From assembly GCA_028824555.1 (NCBI GenBank), contig JAPPDJ010000123.1, forward strand, positions 1 through 42,546: a stretch of DNA of 42,546 nt, written 5' to 3'. Every line of letters begins with the position of its first letter. Within the stretch, counting starts at the first letter, position 1. The notes under the pieces were generated by a model that ran no database searches, was not told the origin of the DNA, and saw only the letters and a list, made by a program, of their open reading frames with translations. Source of the stretch: Gammaproteobacteria bacterium. Its GTDB lineage: Bacteria > Pseudomonadota > Gammaproteobacteria > Pseudomonadales > Azotimanducaceae. The translations under genes and the position numbers were made by a program. This document shows positions 1 through 7,502 of the stretch, one piece after another.

Positions 1-190
1 GCGGGGGAGTCGAGAAAGGCCGTCCTCGGCCTTTCTCGGAGGGGGGGCTTGCTGGCAACCGGGCAAGGACTCTTTCTTAGGGCTGCCTGTTGATTCCTTT
101 TCAAGGGGCGTTCATGAGTTGGTGGGCCGGTCACGAGTCGGCTAGCCCCCCCTCCGAGAAAAGCGAGGACGCTTTTCTCGACTCCCCCGC
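1..190. repeat. MITE-like palindromic element, cut by the window edge
   Basis: Bases 1-50 and 142-190 are inverted repeats of each other of about 48 bp, separated by roughly 90 bp. Each arm is also a hairpin: the left one pairs GAGAAAGGCCG with CGGCCTTTCTC, the right one GAGAAAAGCG with CGCTTTTCTC. The inner stems differ in sequence but both still pair, so changes have been compensated. A further C-rich/G-rich stem follows at 182-202. No protein is encoded. The left end probably continues before the window. The design, with long inverted ends and no transposase, matches a non-autonomous element (MITE), but mobility is inferred. Confidence 0.6.
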
Positions 191-266
191 AAGGGGGGAG
201 TGACGGGAGGGGGCGCATTTGGCGGCGGGTGAGGAGGGGCGAGGGGCATTTGCTCGCCTAACACCG

Positions 267-626
267 CTACGAATGCCCCGGGTCCAAGTAGAACACGTTG
301 CCTTCCGGGTCGCGCAGGAGCGCCAAGGTGCCGCCCCACGGTTGCTTGGTGGGAGGCATGTCGAACACAACGCCCTTCGCCTTGAGTTCTTCATACGCGG
401 CGTCGATGTCGTCCACAATCAGACCGATGCCCGTGTGACGGCCGACCTGTGATGCATCGTCGGTCTCGGCCAGCGCCATCGACACCGGGCCGGCATCGAA
501 CGAGGCATAGCCGAACTGATCCTCTCGCATCCGCAAGGGCAGGCCGAGCACGTCGGCATAGAACCGCACCGCCTCGTCGAAACGGGTGACGAAGACGTTC
601 ACGTAGCCAACTTTGGGCGCTTGCAT
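267..626 (-). CDS. VOC family protein (glyoxalase/bleomycin-resistance fold)
   Basis: This 119-residue protein has the features of a single-domain vicinal oxygen chelate protein. It shows a beta-strand opening (VGYVNVFVTRFDEAVRFY) with the typical 'FY..VLGL' helix end at residues 21-29, a central GRHTGIGLIVDDIDAAY segment near 62-78 that starts the second beta-alpha-beta-beta-beta module, and the family-typical closing segment RDPEGNVFYLDP near 105-116. Such proteins bind a divalent metal and act as lyases, dioxygenases or antibiotic-binding proteins; the substrate cannot be read from sequence. It is monocistronic, with the MITE-like repeat downstream. The ATG at 626 gives a full-length domain, so the start is likely correct. 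Confidence 0.85.
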   Translation of the reverse strand: MQAPKVGYVNVFVTRFDEAVRFYADVLGLPLRMREDQFGYASFDAGPVSMALAETDDASQVGRHTGIGLIVDDIDAAYEELKAKGVVFDMPPTKQPWGGTLALLRDPEGNVFYLDPGHS

Positions 627-741
627 GTCGAGTTCCGGGCTGCAACGGGGCGACCATCAAAGGACGCGAACCGGCCTTTCGTCAACCCCCGTGCGGAAAA
701 CCGTCGGCTCCGGCCATCGCCGCCTTGACTTGCCGGTTCTT

Positions 742-942
742 GTCGTTATGGTGCGCGCCCTTGCCAACCCGAACGGCCTCGCCATGACCTCACCCGCCAC
801 CGCAAGCCAGTACACCCATGTCCGCCAAACGTGGCGGCTGGGCTGTGCCGCCATGGATCCCGGTTCGGGGGGATAGACACGCCACAAGCTGTCACGCACG
901 AGAACCCCGAAGCGCGCCGCCCTTCGGGGTTCGTCGTTATGG
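742..942. repeat. Unassigned segment with 10-bp direct repeats and a strong hairpin
   Basis: The 363 bp between the VOC gene and the MFS gene (627-989) holds no convincing gene. The decamer GTCGTTATGG occurs at 742-751 and again at 933-942. Just inside the second copy, 902-912 (GAACCCCGAAG) pairs perfectly with 922-932 (CTTCGGGGTTC) around a 9-nt loop. A second possible stem pairs CCGCC with GGCGG near 820-836. Direct repeats flanking structured non-coding DNA could mark an inserted element with target duplication, or could be chance. The promoter of the MFS gene must also lie here, but no clear -35/-10 pair was found. Confidence 0.35.
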
Positions 943-989
943 GACCCAGAAAACCTGCAAACGACAAAACGAGAACGAAACCAGCCGCC

Positions 990-2339
990 ATGAATACGCC
1001 AACCCCTCGCCAGTTGCAGCGCAATGTGCCGCGCACCCTGTGCCTTTCGTTCCTGCAGGTGTTCATGCTGCTGATGCCGGTCATCGTCATCTTCTTCGAG
1101 TCCCGGGGCCTTGCTCTGTCGGACGTGCTGCTGCTGCAGGCATGGTTCGCGGTGCTCGTGGGCGCGCTGGAGGTGCCGTCCGGCTACGTCGCCGACCTGC
1201 TCGGGCGTCGGGGGACGATGATCGTCGGCGGCCTCTTCCTCGGCATCGGCCACACGTGGCTCGTGTTCGCGCACGGGTTCTGGCCGCTGGCGGCGTTCGA
1301 GGCGAGCCTCGCAGTGGCGTTCAGCCTCATATCGGGCGCCGACCTTGCGCTGCTCTACGACACCGAACTCGCCCTCGCGGAAAGTGGAGAACACGAGCAG
1401 AAGCGCCGCGGTGCCAGCCCGGAACCGGCCCAACCCCGTCGTGCTTCGACGGCACCCTCGCCTCGTTCGCAAGCGCTCCCCCCGACGGGCGGCCCGCCGC
1501 AGGCCGTGCGACGGCTGTTCTTCGCCCGCAACCTGTCCGAGGCCCTCGCCGCGGTGCTGTGCAGCGTGCTGTTGTTGGTGGTTTCCATGGACGGCATCGC
1601 CATTGCCCAAGCCATCTGCGGCTGGCTTCCGTTCCTGCTCGCATTCGGCCTCGTGGAGCCGCCGCGCAAGCGTCTCGACACGCGCTCGCACGGCCGCAAC
1701 GCCGTGCTGATCCTGCGCGCGCTGGTGCTCGACAACCGCATCCTGCGGCTGACGTTCCTGGCGCTGTCGATCTGGTCGCTCACCACCATGTACGCGGTGT
1801 GGCTGCTGCAAGCGCATTGGCGCAGCCAAGGCGTGGAGCTCGCGCACTTCGGCTACATCTGGGGAGCTTTGACGCTGCTGTCGGCGGTGGCCGGGCGCTA
1901 CGCCGCATCGCTCGAGAACCGCCTCGGCACCGTCGCCATGCTGGCATTCATCGGCATTGGCCCGGTGCTGGGCTACATCGCCTTGGGCCTCACGGGCATG
2001 GTGGCTGGTGTCGGCTTGAGTTCGCTTTTCTTCCTTTGCCGGGGGTTTGGCCTGGTGATCCTGCGCGATGCCCTGAATCGACGGATCGGAAGCGAAATCC
2101 GCGCCACGGCGAACTCGCTCGCAAGCTTCGGCTTTCGCACCGCGTTCGCCATCACTGCGCCACTTGTGGGCGGTGCGCTGGATCTGTGGGGGCTCGACAC
2201 GACGCTGCTGTTGCTGGCGGCCGCGAGCGCCGGCATCTTCCTCTCGCTGATCTTGCCGTTGATCCTGGCGGCGGGTCGTTCCGGGGCGGAGCCGGAAGGG
2301 ACGGTCGTGGCATCGGTTGCGGCACCTGCCGAACGTTAA
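990..2339 (+). CDS. Major facilitator superfamily transporter
   Basis: The 449-residue protein is almost entirely hydrophobic helices. The first half contains GYVADLLGRRGTMIVGG near residues 66-82, matching the MFS loop 2-3 signature (G-x-x-x-D-x-x-G-R-R), followed by membrane segments rich in L, A, V and G. Residues about 131-171 form a Pro/Ser/Arg-rich hydrophilic stretch before the next helices; this is longer than the usual loop at this place. The second half repeats the helical pattern to about residue 430. Transport substrate is unknown; many relatives are drug or metabolite antiporters. The ATG at 990 was chosen because upstream in-frame residues are unlike a membrane protein N-terminus and fall in the hairpin region. 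It ends in a palindrome that contains its TAA. Confidence 0.8.
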   Translation: MNTPTPRQLQRNVPRTLCLSFLQVFMLLMPVIVIFFESRGLALSDVLLLQAWFAVLVGALEVPSGYVADLLGRRGTMIVGGLFLGIGHTWLVFAHGFWPLAAFEASLAVAFSLISGADLALLYDTELALAESGEHEQKRRGASPEPAQPRRASTAPSPRSQALPPTGGPPQAVRRLFFARNLSEALAAVLCSVLLLVVSMDGIAIAQAICGWLPFLLAFGLVEPPRKRLDTRSHGRNAVLILRALVLDNRILRLTFLALSIWSLTTMYAVWLLQAHWRSQGVELAHFGYIWGALTLLSAVAGRYAASLENRLGTVAMLAFIGIGPVLGYIALGLTGMVAGVGLSSLFFLCRGFGLVILRDALNRRIGSEIRATANSLASFGFRTAFAITAPLVGGALDLWGLDTTLLLLAAASAGIFLSLILPLILAAGRSGAEPEGTVVASVAAPAER

Positions 2340-2359
2340 GCCCCGTAGGGGCGGGGCTT
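2338..2359 (+). terminator. Hairpin at the MFS stop codon
   Basis: AAGCCCC at 2338-2344 pairs perfectly with GGGGCTT at 2353-2359, and the left arm includes the last two bases of the MFS stop codon TAA. There is no T-run after it, so it is terminator-like rather than a clear intrinsic terminator. The core CCCCGTAGGGGCGGGG is a short form of the CGTAGGGG repeat family seen at 17527, 27859 and 36385. Confidence 0.45.
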
Positions 2360-2389
2360 GCGTTGTGGCGCGGTGTTGGGGCGTTCAGA

Positions 2390-4783
2390 ATGCCGTCGGT
2401 GCTCTCGCGGATTGATGGCTTGGTGAGGTCTGGTTTGTTCGCGCCCGTCGCCGCGGCAATGCTCGGCTTGCCGGCCGCCGGCGACGACCACGGCGATACA
2501 TTGCTCACGTCCACGCCCATCGAATACGGCGTGCGGGTCGCCGGCACGATCGACTCGGCCACGGATGTCGATATTTTCCGCATCGACCTGCACGCGCAAG
2601 CAACGCTCGACATGCGCAGCGGCGGCAGGCTCGACACCGTGGGCACGCTCTACGACGGCTCCGGCGCGACCATCGCCACAGATGACGACAGCGGCTCCGG
2701 CATGAACTTCCGCCTGCGCGAGACCTTGGGCGGCGGCGTGCATTACCTGGCCGTGCAAAGCGATGTCGACACCGGCGACTATCGCCTCATCGTGCGCATC
2801 GAGCGGGCGGACGACCACGGCAACACCTCCGCGACCTCCACACTGCTACCGGCCGACGTTAGCTTGGCTGGCACGATTGGCGCACCGGACGACGTGGACG
2901 TGTTCCGCATCGACGTGAACGTGCCTTCGCACCTAACGGTTGCCACGGGCGGGCCCGCAGACACCACCGGCGAACTGCGAGACGGTTCGGACAGGGTGCT
3001 TGTCACCGCGGACGAGGGTGGCAGCCGTGCCAACTTCCGCATCGAGCGCAACGTGCAGACCGGACCGCACTATCTGCATGTCACCGCCGACCAGGCGAGC
3101 GCGTATTACATCGAGGCGAACCTGCAGGCCTTGGAGGAAGGGGACCCGGGTGGCACCGACCAAGAGGACCCAGACGTCACCCACGGTTCTGCCGCTGCCC
3201 TCTTCGGCGCGGCCATCTCGCAGGAAATCGTCCAAGCCCGGTGCATACGCTGCCATGTTGCTGGCGGCGAGTCCGGCAATACCCGGCTGGTGTTTGTCTC
3301 CTCCATCGAGCAAGACCACGAGGCGTCCAATCTCGGCGTGTTGCGGGCGTTCGTCTTCGAGGCTGGCGACGGTGACACCGCCGACAACGCCATGCTCGTG
3401 CTCGACAAGATGTCCGCAACAGTCAGCCACGGCGGCGGCGTGCAGGTGCAGGTTGGCTCGGAGGATTACCTCAACATGGAAGCCCTCCTCGCCCGCATCG
3501 TGGCGGAGGGCAGCGAGCTGGGGGCGGGCAAGGCCGTCGCTGATCAGACGGTGGAGGCAGGCAAGGAGCTTCGGATCACCATCGCCGGCGGGCCATTGGA
3601 TGTGCTTTCGAGCGACACTTGCGTCGCCACCGCAACCGTCGAGGGTGACGGCGTTCTACTGACGGGCCACATCGTCGGCACCACCGCCGTTTCGGTCACG
3701 ACCGACTCGAGCACCGAGGCCACCACGTTCCAACTCGACGTGCAGCCGCCGAGCGTGCCGGATTGGGCGTTGCCACGAGGAGTGCCGGACAACCAAGACG
3801 TCACGCCCTGCGCCGTGGCCGGCGTTCTCGACCTCATATACACGGACACTGCGGTGCAGTCCGCGCTACTCGTTCGCGGCGGCGAAGTCATCGGCGAACG
3901 CTATGCCGACGACTATGACATCGCGAGCCTCGGCACGAGTTGGTCCGTTGCCAAGAGCCTTTACAGCGCCGCCATCGGCACCGCCATCGACCACGGCCAC
4001 ATCTCCTCGGTGGAACAGGAAGCCAGCGACTTCCTGAACGAATGGAACGGCTCCGACCGGGAGCGAATCACCATCCGCAACATCCTGGAGATGCGGGCAG
4101 GGCTCTCGGACCCGGAGAGCTTCTTCACGCAGGCCGATCAGACCCGAGCCGCGCTCAACGTCCCTCGCGTGCGGGTACCGGGAACGCGGTTCGAGTACTC
4201 AAACGCGACCTCCCAGCTCTTCGAGCCCCTGCTCAGACGTGCCACCGGTATGAACGCCCATGACTGGCTTTGGCAGACCATCCTCGAACCCATCGGCGTG
4301 GACCGCGGCGCCATCGGCATGTGGCTCGACCCCACCGGCGTCAACCCCATGACGTATTGCTGTCTCGACATGCGCCCGGACGACTTCGCGCGCTTCGGCG
4401 TCCTGTTCGCTGCCGGCGGCGTGTGGCGGGGTGAACGCCTGATCTCCGCCAGCTACGTCCGCGAGAGCCTGACGGCGCAAAGCCCGTTCTACGGCTTCCA
4501 ATGGTGGGTGATGAACGCCGCGTACCTCGGCCGCCAGCCGCCCATCGACATCGTGGCGGCGCACGGCCTGGAAGGTCAGCACATCTATGTCTGGCCAGAC
4601 GCCGACGTAGTGCTGGTCGTCCTGACCAAGTTCGAACACGACCCCAACCGGGGCTATGTCCTGAGCCTCACCAACTTCCCGAGCACTTGCGGCGCCCGCA
4701 ACACCTGCCCGGGCAACGACCGGAGGTTTGTGCCCACATATGACGACTGGGCGTTGCTGCAGCGTTTGGCGGCGATGCGGTGA
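2390..4783 (+). CDS. Secreted fusion: two PPC-like domains, cytochrome c-like domain, S12-type serine hydrolase
   Basis: The 797-residue product starts with a hydrophobic signal-like segment (residues 12-30, ending near PAAG). Two repeats follow, about residues 31-142 and 143-245. Both read D-H-G-(D/N)-T-x-x-x-(S/T)...G-T-I-x-x-x-x-D-V-D-x-F-R-I-D, as in bacterial pre-peptidase C-terminal domains. Residues 275-385 contain C285-I-R-C288-H289, the CxxCH covalent haem motif, with later Met and HGGG positions. Residues about 440-797 form a class C beta-lactamase-like hydrolase: S519-V-A-K522 (SxxK), Y603-S-N605, and H725-G-L-E-G. It resembles 6-aminohexanoate-dimer hydrolases and related esterases. 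The substrate is unknown. The combination of haem motif and hydrolase in one exported chain is unusual. Upstream in-frame sequence overlaps the MFS gene, so the ATG at 2390 is preferred. Confidence 0.8.
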   Translation: MPSVLSRIDGLVRSGLFAPVAAAMLGLPAAGDDHGDTLLTSTPIEYGVRVAGTIDSATDVDIFRIDLHAQATLDMRSGGRLDTVGTLYDGSGATIATDDDSGSGMNFRLRETLGGGVHYLAVQSDVDTGDYRLIVRIERADDHGNTSATSTLLPADVSLAGTIGAPDDVDVFRIDVNVPSHLTVATGGPADTTGELRDGSDRVLVTADEGGSRANFRIERNVQTGPHYLHVTADQASAYYIEANLQALEEGDPGGTDQEDPDVTHGSAAALFGAAISQEIVQARCIRCHVAGGESGNTRLVFVSSIEQDHEASNLGVLRAFVFEAGDGDTADNAMLVLDKMSATVSHGGGVQVQVGSEDYLNMEALLARIVAEGSELGAGKAVADQTVEAGKELRITIAGGPLDVLSSDTCVATATVEGDGVLLTGHIVGTTAVSVTTDSSTEATTFQLDVQPPSVPDWALPRGVPDNQDVTPCAVAGVLDLIYTDTAVQSALLVRGGEVIGERYADDYDIASLGTSWSVAKSLYSAAIGTAIDHGHISSVEQEASDFLNEWNGSDRERITIRNILEMRAGLSDPESFFTQADQTRAALNVPRVRVPGTRFEYSNATSQLFEPLLRRATGMNAHDWLWQTILEPIGVDRGAIGMWLDPTGVNPMTYCCLDMRPDDFARFGVLFAAGGVWRGERLISASYVRESLTAQSPFYGFQWWVMNAAYLGRQPPIDIVAAHGLEGQHIYVWPDADVVLVVLTKFEHDPNRGYVLSLTNFPSTCGARNTCPGNDRRFVPTYDDWALLQRLAAMR

Positions 4784-4941
4784 GGAACGCTTGACGATTG
4801 CTTTGCGCCCGTGCGGCGTGACGGCAGGCGAAAGACGCCTTGCCTGCATGAACCCGCGGAGTGAGGGCACCTTTGCCTTCGCACGCCATATGGCGCCCGA
4901 GCGAACGCTTTGCCTCGAACATCGTTCTCGAGTGGCAATCA

Positions 4942-5310
4942 CTAATTGGCAAGCGAATACTCGCGTACCAGCGCGCTAGTCGGGAGATTCCACCTTTCCG
5001 ACAAGGCCCGGATCATTGGCAAAGTCAACGCGCGGCGGCGGTTCAGGATTTCGGACGCTCGTGGCTGGGAGCCGATCAATCTCGCAAGGTCCTTCTGCTG
5101 CCATCCATTCGCCTCCATCACATGCACGATCGCCGACACGGGGTCCGGCGCTTCGATCGACCAATGAACGGCCTCGTACGCTTCAACCAGAGTCACGAGA
5201 ACTTCGAGCTTGTCGCCGTCCCTCGAGTCGAGCGGACTCCCCATCAGGCGGTCGATTTCCGCCAGTGCGGCGTCGTAGTCATCCTCGGTCTTGATGGGCT
5301 TCACGTCCAT
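4942..5310 (-). CDS. HigA-type antitoxin, helix-turn-helix
   Basis: The 122-residue protein has an N-terminal acidic helical part (DYDAALAEIDRLMG, residues 10-23) and a C-terminal Xre-like helix-turn-helix at about 75-115 (WQQKDLARLIGSQPRASEIL followed by LTLPMIRALSERW). This is the layout of HigA antitoxins, which neutralise HigB and repress their own promoter. It lies 12 bp downstream of the toxin gene, with GGAGA before its ATG, so the order is toxin first, as in other higBA operons. The length fits the family. Both genes probably come from one transcript starting upstream of 5619. Confidence 0.9.
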   Translation of the reverse strand: MDVKPIKTEDDYDAALAEIDRLMGSPLDSRDGDKLEVLVTLVEAYEAVHWSIEAPDPVSAIVHVMEANGWQQKDLARLIGSQPRASEILNRRRALTLPMIRALSERWNLPTSALVREYSLAN

Positions 5311-5322
5311 TCCAAAATCTCC

Positions 5323-5619
5323 CTAGACTTTCGACGCATCGACCTTGTCGTACTCCCTGTGCGGCCCAACGAACCTGACGAACCACCCTATTCCTCTCGA
5401 ATAGTCGAAGCGCACGATGAGGCGATGCTTGTTCCCACCTATGTTGAACACCACGCGATCCGCGCCGACGATGCTCGCGTTGCCGTAAGTCGCCTTGACA
5501 TCGTGGGGCGTAGCCCAATTCGCTTCGGCCGCAATCGCGTACCATGACTTAAGCGGCTGCTCTGCATCGGAACTTTCCTCCCAATAGGAACGCAGTGTGC
5601 GCTTTGAAATGATCCTCAT
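5323..5619 (-). CDS. HigB-type mRNA interferase toxin
   Basis: The 98-residue protein opens with MRIISKRTLRSYWE and contains the HigB-like pattern of an N-terminal helix pair, W-(Y/A)-x-x-x-x-x-A-x-W, then D-V-K-x-x-Y-x-x-A followed by beta strands VVFNIGGNKHRLIVRFDY and a final FVGPHREYDKV. In this family the toxin cleaves translated mRNA at the ribosome. The H and Y near the C-terminus (positions about 88-91) fit the family's active-site end. Upstream, the short near-palindrome GTACCGTAC at 5634-5642 lies about 15 bp before the start codon and could be an autoregulatory operator; this is only a suggestion. Confidence 0.9.
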   Translation of the reverse strand: MRIISKRTLRSYWEESSDAEQPLKSWYAIAAEANWATPHDVKATYGNASIVGADRVVFNIGGNKHRLIVRFDYSRGIGWFVRFVGPHREYDKVDASKV

Positions 5620-5683
5620 ACTCGAAAGCCCCTGTACCGTACGAAATCCAGTGGGTCACCTACCGTAATGACGGAAATCTAGT

Positions 5684-5702
5684 GCATCCCAAACTGGGAT
5701 GC
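5684..5702. other. Perfect 7-bp hairpin upstream of higBA
   Basis: GCATCCC at 5684-5690 pairs with GGGATGC at 5696-5702 around a 5-nt loop. It lies in the 287 bp between higB and the small gene at 5907, which otherwise holds no gene I can support. It may be an operator or a short leader structure for higBA on the minus strand. It has no T-run. Confidence 0.35.
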
Positions 5703-5906
5703 AAGGACGTTTCTGCGGATTTCGCACTGCATTCGGATCTCTGGAACCACCGGGAGTCGCGCAAAAAAGGCCCTTGACGGAACCCCCGCTGACGAATCAG
5801 CGCGCGAGCAGTCATGTCTTGACGCGGCGGGGCGAAGGTGCGTGAATTTTCCGCTGGGCAAGTCGGGAGCGTGCGAGGCGTGTCAGGCGAAGATGAGGGA
5901 TCAAAG

Positions 5907-6140
5907 GTGGACCGGAGCCATTGGCCCATTCGGAAGTACCGCCTTGGCGAGGAGCCCGAGGACGGTTTCACGCAGGGTCTGACGATGGAGGAGAACTTCC
6001 GCATCACCCTGGAGCTCAGCGAGGCGAGCTTCGCGCTCACGCCCGCCGGCCGCAAGCGGTTGCCGCGCGATCAATGGCCGATCCGCGTGCTGCAACTCCC
6101 ACGGAAGGACGGATTTCGAGCAACTGCACCTTCGGGGTGA
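5907..6140 (+). CDS. Small uncharacterised protein (about 77 aa)
   Basis: Reading from GTG 5907 gives VDRSHWPIRKYRLGEEP..., preceded at 5895-5900 by GAGGGA, a good ribosome binding site 6 nt upstream. The protein is soluble-looking and charged. The opening resembles a group of short proteobacterial proteins beginning (R-x-x-R-L-G-E-E-P) with a middle segment of the form T-x-E-E-x-x-x-x-x-x-x-L-S; no function is known to me for them. The last six residues and the TGA stop come from the palindromic repeat that starts at 6129, so the original C-terminus may have been shorter or different. No operon partners. Confidence 0.5.
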   Translation: MDRSHWPIRKYRLGEEPEDGFTQGLTMEENFRITLELSEASFALTPAGRKRLPRDQWPIRVLQLPRKDGFRATAPSG

Positions 6141-6241
6141 GGGCATCTTGCCCTCACACGCGCCGCAAGGCGCGAAAGGGCAAGCCCTCGGAGGACGCGC
6201 CTCGCGGCGCGTTGTGAGGGCGAGACGCCCTCACCCCAAGG
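6129..6241. repeat. MITE-like palindromic element, 113 bp
   Basis: The ends 6129-6164 and 6206-6241 are imperfect inverted repeats of about 35 bp. Each arm has its own hairpin, GAGGGCATCTTGCCCTC on the left and GAGGGCGAGACGCCCTC on the right, so stem bases are retained while the loop differs. The interior holds ACGCGCCGCAAGGCGCG, a form of the hairpin block seen in several other repeats of this window. The left end overlaps the 3' end and stop codon of the small gene at 5907. Confidence 0.7.
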
Positions 6242-6324
6242 CCCGCCATCCCCAGGGCATCCCCAAGGTGCCGTGCTTCCCTAAGAGTGGCGCCGTTCCA
6301 AATGGGGCGGTTTGTGAGGTGGAG

Positions 6325-7311
6325 CTACCTTGTGAAGCGAAGCAGGTGGCAGAAGTGGGCGCCTTCAAAGACGAAGGGGCGGTCTTCTTCGGTGGTGAAG
6401 CCGTGGGATTGGAGGCGGCGTTTCATGGCTTCTAGATCCGCATCGGTTTGGGCAGCGGAGATTAGGTCACGCATTCGCTGGCGATAGGCGTCGGTTTCGG
6501 TGGTCACGTGTTGGAGCATGGCAAGTTTGTCCGCCAAGGGTTTGCCGGCCGTGACTTGGGGGTTGAAGGTGGACATGGAGTTTTCGACGTAGAAGACGAG
6601 CTGGTTTGGGTCTTGGTAGCGGCCGCCCTCTTGCTGAAGCTCTGCGAGGATGCGGTTGACGTTGGCGCGCAGGTCCACGGCGCGGGAGTCTTGAACCGGG
6701 TCCTCTCCCCGGGTGGCGAGGCGGTCCAAGTGCTTGTGCAGGTCGCGCACGGCGCCGGCGAGGCCAGACTTCACGCACGCTGCAATCTGTGCGAGACCAT
6801 CCTTGGCTTGGCGGATGATGGCGGAGTCGGCGTGGTGGAGCATGGCGGCGAAGGTCGCAGCCTTGGGCTTGAGCACGCGGGCAACTTCCCGCGCCGCAGC
6901 TTCCGGCTCCCCATACTCAAAGCCGAACTGGCTGATGGCGAGGTCGAAACTTGCCGTGTCGAGGCCCGAGTCCTCTAGCCTTGCCCGGCCGCGAAAGTCG
7001 ATGGCGCGTAAATGCCGTGCAAACGCCTTGCCGGAGAACTGCTTGGGTGGGTCGATGTCGGCGTAGTCGATGCCGGTGACCTTGTGCGCCAGCCCCTCAC
7101 GCGCCGAATGCTGCTGAGCCAAGAGGGCTAACGCACCGTTGCCGGTGGCGAGGTCCACGATCGCGGCACCCGTCGGCAAGAGCGAAAACAGCCCATGCCA
7201 ATACTCCCGAACCGCCCCATCGTAGTTGCCGGCGAAGCGCCCATGGAACGTCGTGATGGTGCCCTTCCGCCAGTACGTCGCCCATTCCTTTGCGCCAAGC
7301 CGCTCGCTCAT
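6325..7311 (-). CDS. Class I SAM-dependent methyltransferase
   Basis: The 328-residue protein carries a Rossmann-type methyltransferase core. Motif I is AIVDLATGNGALALLA at about residues 50-65. An acidic residue ends the next strand (TGIDYAD, about 79-85), and SFDLAISQFGFEYGEPEAAAREVARVLKPKA at about 120-150 gives motifs IV-VI. The C-terminal 140 residues are helical and lack known motifs, which is longer than a minimal methyltransferase. The substrate is unknown; small-molecule or lipid methylation is most common for this pattern. It is divergent from nothing and sits alone between two palindromic elements (6129-6241 and 7330-7468). Confidence 0.85.
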   Translation of the reverse strand: MSERLGAKEWATYWRKGTITTFHGRFAGNYDGAVREYWHGLFSLLPTGAAIVDLATGNGALALLAQQHSAREGLAHKVTGIDYADIDPPKQFSGKAFARHLRAIDFRGRARLEDSGLDTASFDLAISQFGFEYGEPEAAAREVARVLKPKAATFAAMLHHADSAIIRQAKDGLAQIAACVKSGLAGAVRDLHKHLDRLATRGEDPVQDSRAVDLRANVNRILAELQQEGGRYQDPNQLVFYVENSMSTFNPQVTAGKPLADKLAMLQHVTTETDAYRQRMRDLISAAQTDADLEAMKRRLQSHGFTTEEDRPFVFEGAHFCHLLRFTR

Positions 7312-7329
7312 TTCCCTTGCCCAACTTCT

Positions 7330-7468
7330 GGAGGGAGGGCGTCTCGCCCTCCATCGCGCATCCGAAAAAGGAGCCGAAGCGAAGGATGAACCCTTGATCT
7401 AGGGCACTTCTGGCGCAGACCAACGCGCGCCCTACAGGGCGCGATGGAGGGCGAGACGCCCTCCCTCC
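7330..7468. repeat. MITE-like element with perfect 30-bp terminal inverted repeats
   Basis: Bases 7330-7359 and 7439-7468 are exact reverse complements over 30 bp, enclosing 79 bp with no coding sequence. Each terminal arm also folds on itself (GAGGGCG pairs with CGCCCTC). Next to the right arm lies CGCGCGCCCTACAGGGCGCG, a version of the GC hairpin block found in other elements here. It sits just upstream of the methyltransferase start and downstream of the 2OG oxygenase stop, so it separates two minus-strand genes. Perfect arms suggest a recent origin or strong structural constraint. Confidence 0.8.
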
Positions 7469-7502
7469 GAGGGTTCGTTGAAAGCACTGGCATCACTCGT
7501 GC

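Noticed and set aside
818-4783. A single 1321-codon reading frame covering the MFS gene region and the serine hydrolase
   Set aside because: The part before 2390 lies in the wrong frame of the clearly membrane-spanning MFS gene and has no domain features; it is a by-product of high GC content.
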